35,358 nt of DNA, from the NCBI GenBank assembly GCA_023253295.1, contig JALRGZ010000252.1, positions 1 through 35,358 on the forward strand, written 5' to 3'. Each line of letters starts with the position of its first letter. Within the stretch, counting starts at the first letter, position 1. Of the stretch, positions 26,409 to 34,819 are shown piece by piece. The notes below the pieces were generated by a model. The model did no database searches. It was not told the origin of the DNA and saw only the letters and a program-made list of their open reading frames with translations. Made by a program: the position numbers and the translations under genes. The stretch is from Flavobacterium sp. (GTDB lineage Bacteria; Bacteroidota; Bacteroidia; Flavobacteriales; Flavobacteriaceae).

Positions 26409-29276
26409 TTATTTTAATGTAATAGTTTGTAGATGCCCGTCATAATTGACTACCTGACCTTGAGCATCAAATACAAATGCTTTAGGGTTTTCTTTACTCA
26501 CCGGAACAATAACAAATTTTCGATTTTTTAACATTCCTTTAAATTCTCCTCTTCTTTCGCCAATAGTTAAAGCACCATTAGCTTCATTATAACTAAACGG
26601 AATACTGGAATGGGATCCTTTTTCATAATTATAATTTACTCCTTCATCTTCATATAACTCAAAGCTTCCGTTTTTCCCTTTATACACATAAAGAACAATA
26701 GTATCTGCTGGTTTTTCATCCGTATATTGTATTTCCGGACCTACAGGAATAATAGCGCCTTCCGGAATAAATAATGGGATACGCCCGTATGGAGCATCAA
26801 CTGATAAAGTTTGTCCACCTTGAATATATTTAGCTGTATTAAAATCATACCAGTTAGTTCCGGCAGGAAAATAGACTTCTTTTTTGCGGGCTCCATATTT
26901 ATAAACAGGACAAACCATAAAATCCGGACCAAACATAAATTGATCATTTATGTTTGTAACATTTTCATCGTCAGAAAAATCCATTACTAAAGGACGCATA
27001 ATGGTATAATCATCAAAATGTGTTTTTCCAGCCATAGTATAGATATAAGGCATTAATCGATAACGTAAATTATCATAAAACAAAATGGACTCATAAGCAG
27101 GATGTCCTTTAGGAGCTATATTCCATGGTTCACGATAAGGAAATTGTCCATGTGATCTGTATAAAGGTGCAAAAACACCAAATTGATGCCAACGTGTATT
27201 TAATTCTCTCCATTCTTTATTGTCGGCATTTTCTATTCCATCTTTGTCAAATTTCGTTTGAGCATCAACATAACGATCTTCAACGCAGAATCCACCAATA
27301 TCCATAGTCCAATAAGGAATACCACTTATTGCAAAGTTTAAACCTGCCGAAATTTGTGCTTTCAAATCTTCCCAACGCGTAGCTATGTCTCCACTCCATG
27401 TTGCTGTAGAATAGCGTTGTAATCCTGCAAAACCAGATCTGGTCAATAAAAACACACGTTTGTTTGGTGCTACATCACGTTGCCCATCATAAATGGCTTC
27501 GGCATTCATCAAAGCATATGTGTTGAAATATTCTGCTGCCGGCCCTAAAGCTGTTGGTCCTTGCAATTCTTTACGATAGTCCATATCTGTACAATCCAGT
27601 ACATTTGGTTCACTGGCATCCATCCACCAAGCGTCAACTCCTGTTGGATATAAATTATCATAAATTTGTTTCCAAAATAATTTTCTGGCACCACCTGAAT
27701 AAGCATCGTAAAAAGAACCTACATAACCCGGACCAACCCAGTCACGAACATTATCTTTTATGGCTTGTTGATACATCCATCCTTTTTGGTCAAATTCTTT
27801 AAAATGTTCTGTTGTTTTATAAAACTTAGGCCATACTGAAATCATCATTTTACCATTCATCGCGTGGATAGAATCGACCATCCCTTTTGGATCAGGAAAA
27901 CGCTCTGGATCAAATTGATGACTTCCCCAAGAATCTTCTACCCAATAATTCCAATCCAATACGATATTATCTATAGGAATCTTACGTTCTCTAAATTCTT
28001 TTAAATTACTTAAAATTTGGTCTTGTGTTTTATAACGCTCACGACTTTGCCAGTAGCCCATTGCCCATTTTGGCATAATTTGAGCTTTCCCGGTAAGAGT
28101 ACGGTACCCTTTAACAACTTCATCCATAGAATTACCATGAACAAAATAATAATCTAATTTTTTGTTCATTTCACTCCACCATACCTGATTGCTTTTTTCT
28201 TCTGTTAATTGAGGTGTTCTCACTCTTAACCCGCAATAGGATGTTCCTCCATTTGGTTTCCATTCTATTCGTAAAGGAACGCGTTTACCTGCTTCCAAAT
28301 TCATTGAGAATTTGAAGCTATTGGGATTCCAAGCTGTTCTCCAACGTTCTGGAACCACTAATTGATTGTTCAAATACACTTTAACATAACCGGAATAATA
28401 TAAAGTAAATTTATATTCTCCGTTTTGTGGTGCTTCAATATATCCTTCATAGGTTACGTTAGCATTTTTTAAAGGAAAGTTTGCAGGTAAGTTTTTAAAA
28501 CTTTTAACATCTTCAAAGAAAATAGAGGCTTCTTTACGAACTATTTCTATTTTTCCATTATCTGGCGTAACATAAGTACCTGTTAAATTATCAGGTTCGC
28601 CATTTTTATCATATAATTTAAAAACAGCATTCAATTGTTCGTATGGGCGACTGTCTCCAAAACGGCTTAATGAATAACTATCCCACAAAAGACCATAATT
28701 TTTATTTGAAACAATAAATGGTATGGAAACTTTAGTGTTGTATTGATATAATTCTTCACTTTTATCTTTGTAATTAAACTCATCAGATTGATGCTGACCT
28801 AAACCGTAAAATGCTTCCTCTTTTGGAGATTCAAAAATTTGACGAACGGAATACCCCTTAGTACCTTCGACTTCTATTGGGCTGAATTTTTTTCCTCCAC
28901 CAGCACTTTCAGCCAAAATTATTTTACCTTTCTTATCTTTAAACTTAATTCCTCCGTCTTTTGACGAAATCATAACATTTAAAGTTTCGGTAGCTAATTT
29001 AATAGAATCCCTTTCTTCAGTAACTTTAAAGGGGACTGTCCCAATGTTAGGTACAATAATTAAGCTGGAATCTTTTGGAAATACTTTATCAGGTGTAGCA
29101 GAGACATGTATTAAATCATTTCCTAAAACTTGCAATCGCAATTTATTTAATGCTGCATCTTTAGCATGACTTATGCTTACAATAATGCCATCATTTGTTT
29201 TTTCATAATGTTTAGTGGCACAGGATACTAATACTAATCCTGCAATTAGATTTAAATATATTTTATTTTTATTCAT
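26409..29276 (-). CDS. GH31 alpha-xylosidase lipoprotein with PA14 insert
   Basis: Predicted to remove the alpha-1,6-xylose from the non-reducing end of xyloglucan oligosaccharides. The signal ends VLVSC, with lipidated Cys19. The N-terminal sandwich contains YGLGQHQSDEFNYK. A PA14 domain at about 255-360 (VTYEGYIEAPQNGEYKFTLY, VYLNNQLV) is inserted before the barrel, as in characterised XyGUL GH31 alpha-xylosidases of Cellvibrio and Bacteroides. The catalytic barrel has YWQSRERYKTQDQIL, WWMDASEPN with nucleophile D553, and WSGDIATRW with acid/base D630. The length of 955 fits that subgroup. It is the second gene of the side-chain operon, 89 bp after GH39 and just before GH3, the two enzymes that alternate during debranching. 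Confidence 0.95.
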   Translation of the reverse strand: MNKNKIYLNLIAGLVLVSCATKHYEKTNDGIIVSISHAKDAALNKLRLQVLGNDLIHVSATPDKVFPKDSSLIIVPNIGTVPFKVTEERDSIKLATETLNVMISSKDGGIKFKDKKGKIILAESAGGGKKFSPIEVEGTKGYSVRQIFESPKEEAFYGLGQHQSDEFNYKDKSEELYQYNTKVSIPFIVSNKNYGLLWDSYSLSRFGDSRPYEQLNAVFKLYDKNGEPDNLTGTYVTPDNGKIEIVRKEASIFFEDVKSFKNLPANFPLKNANVTYEGYIEAPQNGEYKFTLYYSGYVKVYLNNQLVVPERWRTAWNPNSFKFSMNLEAGKRVPLRIEWKPNGGTSYCGLRVRTPQLTEEKSNQVWWSEMNKKLDYYFVHGNSMDEVVKGYRTLTGKAQIMPKWAMGYWQSRERYKTQDQILSNLKEFRERKIPIDNIVLDWNYWVEDSWGSHQFDPERFPDPKGMVDSIHAMNGKMMISVWPKFYKTTEHFKEFDQKGWMYQQAIKDNVRDWVGPGYVGSFYDAYSGGARKLFWKQIYDNLYPTGVDAWWMDASEPNVLDCTDMDYRKELQGPTALGPAAEYFNTYALMNAEAIYDGQRDVAPNKRVFLLTRSGFAGLQRYSTATWSGDIATRWEDLKAQISAGLNFAISGIPYWTMDIGGFCVEDRYVDAQTKFDKDGIENADNKEWRELNTRWHQFGVFAPLYRSHGQFPYREPWNIAPKGHPAYESILFYDNLRYRLMPYIYTMAGKTHFDDYTIMRPLVMDFSDDENVTNINDQFMFGPDFMVCPVYKYGARKKEVYFPAGTNWYDFNTAKYIQGGQTLSVDAPYGRIPLFIPEGAIIPVGPEIQYTDEKPADTIVLYVYKGKNGSFELYEDEGVNYNYEKGSHSSIPFSYNEANGALTIGERRGEFKGMLKNRKFVIVPVSKENPKAFVFDAQGQVVNYDGHLQTITLK

Positions 29277-29365
29277 ATAAGTTAGTTAAATAATTTACAT
29301 CAGTAATTGAATTACTTTTGCAAGTTTTATATATAGAAATATTTACTATTCGGGTTATTATTTTA

Positions 29366-30958
29366 TTACATTCTAACAAGGTTCATCAATACCACATCAT
29401 TTTCATTAATGTCAAAATCCTTGTTATAACTTCCATCTGAACCAATTGTTATTATTTCTGTGGCAATAGGATTACCGTTATTTTTTTCTTTAAGCGCATT
29501 TACTTGTTGTTTTGTTAACTGGCGTGGTTTTCCCATTGCTAAATAATCCGTATAGGCATCATTAACTTTGTAACCTACTTTGTATATCTCTAAATGATAA
29601 TTCCCTTTTTCAAGTCCTGCCAATTGAACTTTCACACTACCTTTAGGTTTCGAGGGTAAATCTTTTATATAATACTGTTGATTATTAGTAGATTCTGGTA
29701 AAGTATACGTAAAATCCCAAAATAAGAGCTGCATATTTCCATTTGCGCTTTTGGTAGCCCAAGAAGAGTCATCTGTATTTTTAAGTTCAGTTTTTCCCAA
29801 TTTATTCAAATAATCATATGCGAAATAAGCTGCTTTTTTTATTCCTTGGGTATTCATCAAGCCAAATCCTCCATGAAAAGGGGTAAATCTTGGTCCCGGT
29901 TCTTCAAAAATATCGGTAAATACCCAATAGGACATTGAGTTAGCAGCATTCCCCACTTGTTTTAATTTTTGAAGAATATAAGCTGCCGAATGGTAACTAT
30001 CATGAAAAGGGTCGGCTGGAGTGTAAGACGAACTCCATTCGGTATAATGCAATTCTAAATTAGGTTTTGTTGATGTTGCAATTTCTTTTCTTGATTGCAA
30101 TACATCACCACTTACCGCACCATTATTTTTGCTTAATGCAGTTCCTCCTTGTCCAAACTCATCTAAAAATCCTTGTGTAACTCCGTAAGAATGTGTGCTG
30201 ATAAAATCAATCGGCACCTTGTTTTTTTCGCAAAAATCAATCATCTCACTTTCCCAAGCAGCACCTGCTGTACCTGGTCCACCTACTTTGTAAGATGGAT
30301 TTACACTTTTTACAGCTCTGGCTGTGTATTCATAAAGTTTAAAATAGTCAGCTTGCGTGCCTGTCCAGAAACCTGGAGACAAATTAGGTTCGTTCCACAC
30401 TTCAAAATACCAGGTTTTCACTTCTTCTTCACCGTAACGCGCTGTAAAATGTTGAATTAGATTACGAATTAAATCTTCCCATTTTTTATAATCTTTTGGT
30501 GGAGTTACATTCCCTTTCCACCAAAAAACAGTCTTGCTGCCACTTGCTAATCTGGATGGCATAAATCCTAATTCTACAAATGGTTTCACATTAATACTTA
30601 ACAAAAAATCATACAATGCATCAATATATTGGTAGTTGTATTCCGGATTTCCTTTATTATCTTCAGTATAAACAGCCATATCATCAGTCAACAAACCATG
30701 CATCCTAATATATTTAAAATCACAGTCTTTTTTTGTCTGAGTTAATTGTTGTTGCCAATCAGCACGTAAACCTTCATTAGCTCTACCCGCTCCCACACAC
30801 TCTTTGAACATTGTATTAATCCCTCCTATAGAATTATTATAATCGACTTTAATAATCCTTTCACTATACATGCTAATTTTACCTTTCTTGGTTTGTCCAA
30901 AAGTTAGACTACCAGAAAGTATTGCCATGCTTACTATTAATAAAAATTTTATCTTCAT
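29366..30958 (-). CDS. GH39-family glycosidase, exported (beta-xylosidase-like)
   Basis: First gene of the side-chain operon. The signal peptide ends SLTFGQ (about residue 22). The TIM barrel matches GH39: FKYIRMHGLLTDDM, VKPFVELGFMPS, YFEVWNEPNLSPGFW with acid/base E190, and LHYTEWSSSYTP with nucleophile E307. A small C-terminal sandwich follows (LLFWDFTYTLPES, LAGLEKGNYHLEIYKV). The length of 530 matches GH39 beta-xylosidases. The family includes beta-xylosidases and alpha-L-iduronidases, so the exact reaction cannot be read from the sequence. In this locus a pentosyl or other branch on xyloglucan is the likely target. It heads the operon and has a long leader with a candidate HTCS operator about 470 bp upstream. 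Confidence 0.88.
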   Translation of the reverse strand: MKIKFLLIVSMAILSGSLTFGQTKKGKISMYSERIIKVDYNNSIGGINTMFKECVGAGRANEGLRADWQQQLTQTKKDCDFKYIRMHGLLTDDMAVYTEDNKGNPEYNYQYIDALYDFLLSINVKPFVELGFMPSRLASGSKTVFWWKGNVTPPKDYKKWEDLIRNLIQHFTARYGEEEVKTWYFEVWNEPNLSPGFWTGTQADYFKLYEYTARAVKSVNPSYKVGGPGTAGAAWESEMIDFCEKNKVPIDFISTHSYGVTQGFLDEFGQGGTALSKNNGAVSGDVLQSRKEIATSTKPNLELHYTEWSSSYTPADPFHDSYHSAAYILQKLKQVGNAANSMSYWVFTDIFEEPGPRFTPFHGGFGLMNTQGIKKAAYFAYDYLNKLGKTELKNTDDSSWATKSANGNMQLLFWDFTYTLPESTNNQQYYIKDLPSKPKGSVKVQLAGLEKGNYHLEIYKVGYKVNDAYTDYLAMGKPRQLTKQQVNALKEKNNGNPIATEIITIGSDGSYNKDFDINENDVVLMNLVRM

Positions 30959-31038
30959 ATTTTATTTATTTAAATAAAATTTGAGAAAAGATTGTTTCTT
31001 TCTCTCCTATTAATTCTAACAAACTAATATTTATAGCT

Positions 31039-31079
31039 AAAAAAATTAAACCAGGGAGACCATTAAAACTCCCCAGTTT
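31039..31079 (-). terminator. Terminator-like hairpin inside the GH39 leader
   Basis: Arms 31048-31058 (AAACCAGGGAG) and 31069-31079 (CTCCCCAGTTT) pair except for a 2x2 internal bulge, with a 10-nt loop. On the minus strand the hairpin is followed by AATTTTTTTAG. It lies about 80-120 bp before the GH39 start codon and downstream of the candidate promoter at 31395, so it would lie within the leader. It may be an attenuator, or the terminator of a small RNA. Confidence 0.55.
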
Positions 31080-31394
31080 AAAAACTAACCACAAGTTTGT
31101 ATTTTTATTCTTTTGAATATCTTATCTATCTTCAGATATTAATCTATATTATGTTTCAAACATTAAACGCAAACACAATAAAGTCAAGAAGACCAATCAA
31201 TTTTATTCAGTTTACAAATATTTTATTGTTTTATACCATTGATTACTTACTTCATTTCTAAATATGTTTATGAAATTTTCTCAAAAACACTTATAATTAA
31301 TAATTTCACATATAATCACGCTATTAATTATATTAAATATTTTAAAGAATGCTTTATTTTTAATTATCATTATTAATACATGTATTAACTATGA

Positions 31395-31465
31395 CAAATA
31401 TCTATAAAACATCAATACTTGAAGGTGTCCTTTTGTATCAAAACACTATCTCATATGTTGCAATT
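31395..31465 (-). promoter_or_regulatory. Candidate HTCS-activated promoter of the GH39 operon
   Basis: The operator at 31431-31465 (TTTTGTATC at 31431-31439, then CTCATATGTTGCA) matches the susC site at 12713-12747 at 29 of 35 positions, in the same orientation. Half-sites TTTGTATC and TATGTTGC are again offset by 22 bp. The -7-like element GATATTTG on the minus strand (31402-31395) is again exactly 36 bp from the operator edge. Start of transcription would be near 31388, giving a leader of about 430 nt. Confidence 0.65.
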
Positions 31466-31835
31466 TTAGTCCTAAAACAGTTTTACCTTATATTTTCCCG
31501 GAAGAAATGAAAATTATAGATGTGCTAATTCAATATACAGTTGAGACAAGAATATTCACAATGAAATGAATACTTAATCTAACTTTTAGCATATACTGTT
31601 GGTATAAAAATTACAAAAAAAAATAGTGAAGGAATTAAAATATTTACGACTATTACACATTTATTAAATCATCAAACACATACCATATTATCAATTTCCC
31701 TCATTTAAATATTTTATTTATCCTAAATTTAAAATAACAATCAATTGTTCTTTTTTATATATTTTGGGTGCAATATTATTTCATCGACAGAAAAGAATTT
31801 TCAAGTAATTCCTAAATAAAAAGAGTTGTCTACAC

Positions 31836-31934
31836 TATACCCGAAAGAGCATAATTAAATCCAAATTATTATTTTTATACCCGAAATAGCATTGTTTTGT
31901 TTTTTTTTATTATATTTATACCAGAAAAGGTATA
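31836..31934. promoter_or_regulatory. Three phased operators upstream of hipBST
   Basis: Three 18-bp copies: TATACCCGAAAGAGCATA (31836-31853), TATACCCGAAATAGCATT (31876-31893) and TATACCAGAAAAGGTATA (31917-31934). The last is a perfect palindrome in its outer six bases. The pattern TATAC-N8-GYATA has the same length and layout as the E. coli HipB operator TATCC-N8-GGATA. Spacings are 40 and 41 bp, about four helical turns. The third copy ends 3 bp before the hipB start codon, so binding would block both transcription and initiation. Autorepression by HipB is inferred. Confidence 0.8.
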
Positions 31935-31937
31935 ACC

Positions 31938-32141
31938 ATGGATTCATTACGATTATTTGTAAAACAAAAGCGCAAAGAATTAAAACTGACACAGGAAGAG
32001 TTAGCATCAAATGCTGGTGTAGGTCTGCGTTTTGTTCGTGATTTGGAACAAGGAAAAAAAACACTTCGTTTAGACAAAGTAAATGATGTTTTAGCATTAT
32101 TTGGAAAAGAAGTTGGTGTAATTGATAAAATCCATGAATAA
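31938..32141 (+). CDS. hipB: HipB-like XRE-family antitoxin and autorepressor
   Basis: DNA-binding member of a HipBST-type toxin-antitoxin module. The 67-residue protein is almost all one XRE helix-turn-helix: VKQKRKELKLTQEELASNAG, then VGLRFVRDLEQGKKTLRLDKV, the common form in HipB proteins. It is preceded by three operators that match its expected palindrome; no Shine-Dalgarno sequence is present. The stop TAA overlaps the next gene's ATG by one base (TAATG), pointing to coupled translation. The small size and lack of other domains fit a HipB that binds operators as a dimer and may also contact HipT. Confidence 0.9.
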   Translation: MDSLRLFVKQKRKELKLTQEELASNAGVGLRFVRDLEQGKKTLRLDKVNDVLALFGKEVGVIDKIHE

Positions 32142-32476
32142 TGGCACGTCAGGCAAAAATATATTTTCAGGATAAATTAGCAGGATATCTAGTCGAAGGA
32201 GATAATGGGTATTTATTTAATTATGACCCAGTATATCTTGAAAGTAACAATCCAAAACCCATTAGTTTAACGATACCAATTTCAAAACATATTTATCACA
32301 GTAAGGTGTTATTTCCATTTTTTGATGGTTTAATTCCTGAAGGCTGGTTGCTGAATATTGGCGAAAAACATTGGAAGCTAAATCCACGTGATCGATTTGA
32401 ACTATTACTTAATTTATGCAGAGACACTATAGGAGCGGTTTCTGTTTATCCAATGGAGGAGAAGAATCATGGCTAA
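32141..32476 (+). CDS. hipS: HipS-like protein (stand-alone HipA N-terminal subdomain)
   Basis: A protein of 111 residues equal to only the N-subdomain of HipA: AKIYFQDKLAGYLVEGDNGYLFNYDP, ISLTIPIS, FPFFDGLIPEGWLL, DRFELLLNLCRDTIGAVSVYP. In full-length HipA this is fused to the kinase; here it is a separate gene between hipB and the kinase gene, as in the HipBST systems of enteropathogenic E. coli, where HipS is the antitoxin that inhibits HipT. The Trp in PEGW (W69) lies where the inhibitory Trp of E. coli HipS is expected. It overlaps hipB by 1 base and hipT by 8 bases. I see no sign of a recent frameshift: both genes have intact ends and their own ATG. Confidence 0.85.
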   Translation: MARQAKIYFQDKLAGYLVEGDNGYLFNYDPVYLESNNPKPISLTIPISKHIYHSKVLFPFFDGLIPEGWLLNIGEKHWKLNPRDRFELLLNLCRDTIGAVSVYPMEEKNHG

Positions 32477-33395
32477 TTGTTTGTTTTGCTATCAAGCCCT
32501 TGAAACAGGGGAATATCACACTAATTGTTCAAAGATTTTTTTTGGAACATCCCAAGTACCAATTCTTGAATTAGATAAAGAGGAGTTAAATAAATTAGCT
32601 CAAATTACTGTAAATGAACGATTGGCATTAACTGGTGTACAACCCAAAATATCATTAAGCTTAAACGGAGAAAAAGGAAATAAACGATTAACATTAGTTG
32701 GTTTATGGGGCGATTATATTCTGAAACCGCAGTCTCCTGATTTTTCTTTTATACCAGAAACAGAAGATCTAACAATGCATTTAGCAAAACTATTTAAAAT
32801 CGAAACCGCTGCACATGCTTTAATTAGAACTTCAACCGGCGAATTGGCATATATTACGAAACGTTTTGACCGTTTAAAAAAAAATAAAATTCACGTAGAA
32901 GATTTATGCCAACTATCTGAGTTATTGACGGAACAGAAATACAAAAGCTCCTACGAACGTGCAGGTAAAATTATCAGTCAATATGCAACCAATTCAGGTT
33001 TAGATGTAATCAAATATTTTAGATTAGTATTATTTTCTTTTTTAACAGGCAATAACGATATGCATTTGAAAAATTTCTCATTAATGCATACAGATAAAGG
33101 TATTTTGTTTTCACCGGCTTACGACCTTTTGAATGTAAACCTTATTTATCCCGAAGACAAAGAAGACCTTGCTTTAACTTTGGGAGGTCGTAAACGAAAA
33201 ATAAAGCACTCCGATTTTGACCGATTTGCTGAAAGTTTAGGAATTTCCAAGATTGTTCGTAATAATATCAATAAAGACTTTTTAAAACAGATTGACAAAG
33301 TCCCCGATTTTATAAACAGAAGTTTTTTACCAAAAGAATACAAAGAAGAATACATTAAAATTTTCAACCATAAAATAAAACAGATTGAATTGTAA
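32469..33395 (+). CDS. hipT: HipT-like serine/threonine kinase toxin (HipA C-terminal kinase domain)
   Basis: Kinase toxin of the module. HipA-type kinases phosphorylate a tRNA synthetase (GltX or TrpS in studied cases) and stop translation; the target here is unknown. A short N-terminal Cys/His knuckle (C4, C7, H17, C20) is followed by the glycine-rich loop LALTGVQPK (residues 52-60), the HipA_C core, the catalytic motif NNDMHLKN (D197, N202) and the metal-binding SPAYDLLN (D219). The 308-residue length fits HipT rather than full HipA, since the N-subdomain is the separate hipS gene. It overlaps hipS by 8 bases. The Ser that is autophosphorylated in HipA appears to be Ala53 here, with Thr55 nearby (from memory of the alignment). 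It ends 25 bp before an insertion sequence; no hairpin terminator is visible. Confidence 0.88.
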   Translation: MANCLFCYQALETGEYHTNCSKIFFGTSQVPILELDKEELNKLAQITVNERLALTGVQPKISLSLNGEKGNKRLTLVGLWGDYILKPQSPDFSFIPETEDLTMHLAKLFKIETAAHALIRTSTGELAYITKRFDRLKKNKIHVEDLCQLSELLTEQKYKSSYERAGKIISQYATNSGLDVIKYFRLVLFSFLTGNNDMHLKNFSLMHTDKGILFSPAYDLLNVNLIYPEDKEDLALTLGGRKRKIKHSDFDRFAESLGISKIVRNNINKDFLKQIDKVPDFINRSFLPKEYKEEYIKIFNHKIKQIEL

Positions 33396-33420
33396 TTAAA
33401 TTTTTGTTTCTATATTTTTA

Positions 33421-34719
33421 CACTAGTGTCCACTTAAAATAAGTTGAAAACCAGCTGGTTAATATTATGTTCATTGACATTATTGTAATCTGATTTCATA
33501 AGTAATTCATTTATAGATGTTTTATCGAGTAATGATGCGGATAAAATTTGTAAAATTTCGTAAGTAGAACGATTGATTTTTAAATCTTTTGAGATTATAG
33601 AAACTAAACAGTAAGTTATAATTGCTACATTAATTTGGATCCGAACAGCATTTTCTGTTGTCCCCCAAAAGGTCTTAACTTTTAGGTGTTGTTTTATCCA
33701 TTTAAAGAACAATTCAACTTGCCATCTTTGTTTGTAAAGTAATGCGATATCCTCAGCGGATAATTCAAAATTATTTGTCAAAAAGACCAACGTCTTTTTA
33801 TTTTCACAATCGAAAAATTTCACTTTTCGCATCTTTTCTGGATAATCTTTCGAAGTATAAAAACCTTCTATTTTTCCAATTTGGTCATATTTAATCCCCG
33901 TTGTTTTGTCAACTTTTTGAGAATACATTCTTTTGAATTTTACATTAGATTTTGCTCTAACTACAAAGTAAGCATTAGCTTTTGTAATGCGAAAAAGTCG
34001 TTCATAATCAACATACGCTCGGTCAAAAATGTAATAGGCAAATGGCTCATAATCTATAACATCCATTGCGTTAACATCGTGCACATTTGCCTCTGTAATA
34101 TGGATAAATACAGGGATCTGTGTGTTAATATCAAAAAGAGTGTGCAACTTTATTCCAGCTTTGGTTTTCGGAAATGAGCCCAACAAAACACGCTCAAACA
34201 TAGGTCTATTGTTGAAGAGTCAAAGGCATAAATATTACCTTTAATTTCAAAAGTATCATTGCTGTTTTTATCTTGAGCAATTAATATTAAGTGATTAGCA
34301 AACTCCTCAAATATTTTAAAATTGCGATTTTCATTAGCCTTGGATAAATTGCTACGAGTTACGTTTTTGCCAAATCCTAAATGATATGATTTTGATTGAT
34401 GTGCTTCTATAACAATTATCAAATCTCTTAAACTTTCTCTAGCCGAAAGTTGACCAAAAATCATACATAATAATTGATTCCAACAAGTAAAATGTTTGAC
34501 CGATTTATTGCCTAAATATTTAGCTGCTAACCTATCAAAAACACGCTGTGGCAGAAATTCAACCAATTGAGAGAAAACATATTTACCCTGATTCATATTC
34601 GTAATGTTGAATTACGAACATAATAATCATTTCAAATCGTCACGCTCAAAAATGACTCTTAAAATACAGATTTACAATAATTTCAAAGAACTTATTTTAT
34701 TTTTTAGTGGACACTAGTG
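33421..34719 (-). mobile_element. IS4-family insertion sequence, 1299 bp
   Basis: Bounded by inverted repeats CACTAGTGTCCACT at 33421-33434 and its exact complement AGTGGACACTAGTG at 34706-34719. It contains one transposase gene on the minus strand, broken by a frameshift. The outer eight bases CACTAGTG are themselves palindromic. No target-site duplication is evident in the flanks, so the exact ends or the age of the insertion are uncertain. It lies just after hipT and before an exported protein gene, and does not visibly interrupt either. Confidence 0.88.
33434..34596 (-). pseudogene. IS4-family DDE transposase, frameshifted
   Basis: The N-terminal part (start 34596) has the helical region MNQGKYVFSQLVEFLPQRVF and the first catalytic Asp in YAFDSSTIDL. 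The C-terminal part, in another frame, has the second Asp in YIFDRAYVDYERL and the glutamate signature YKQRWQVELFFKWIKQHLK. The first frame runs HFRKPKLE then stops, while the other frame continues KTKAGIKLHTLF. Adding one A in the A-run opposite 34165-34168 would join them as HFRKTKAGIKLH. This points to a 1-base deletion in a homopolymer. Programmed -1 slippage or a sequencing error are alternatives. The C-terminal half has an in-frame ATG at 34201 but would lack the first Asp. Confidence 0.85.
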
Positions 34720-34819
34720 CTGTTTTTTATTAAAAAAAATAACTTTTCATAAAATATTGACTATTAAAGTGTTAAATTTAATATCTTTTAAAAATTAACC
34801 CTTAAATACAAAATTTATT

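Larger units (their letters stand above)
30959..31937. other. Long AT-rich intergenic region between the GH39 operon and hipBST
   Basis: No credible gene is seen in 979 bp. From left to right it holds a TTTATTTAAATAAA palindrome near the GH39 start, a terminator-like hairpin reading towards GH39 (31039-31079), the candidate HTCS-controlled promoter (31395-31465) and three hip operators (31836-31934). The stretches 31080-31390 and 31490-31830 are very AT-rich and show nothing further that I can name. Confidence 0.6.

Noticed and set aside
31855-32097. Open frame of 80 codons antisense to hipB
   Set aside because: It overlaps hipB and its operators, has no recognisable protein features, and reflects AT-rich sequence on the opposite strand.
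32141-33395. hipS and hipT as a recently broken hipA gene
   Set aside because: Both genes have their own ATG, an overlap of only 8 bases, a Cys/His knuckle at the hipT N-terminus typical of split forms, and intact catalytic motifs. The split layout is a known system type.
33415-34725. Target-site duplication around the IS
   Set aside because: Flanking bases (TTTTTA before 33421, CTGTTT after 34719) do not match, and shifting the ends into the palindromic CACTAGTG gives complementary rather than direct repeats.
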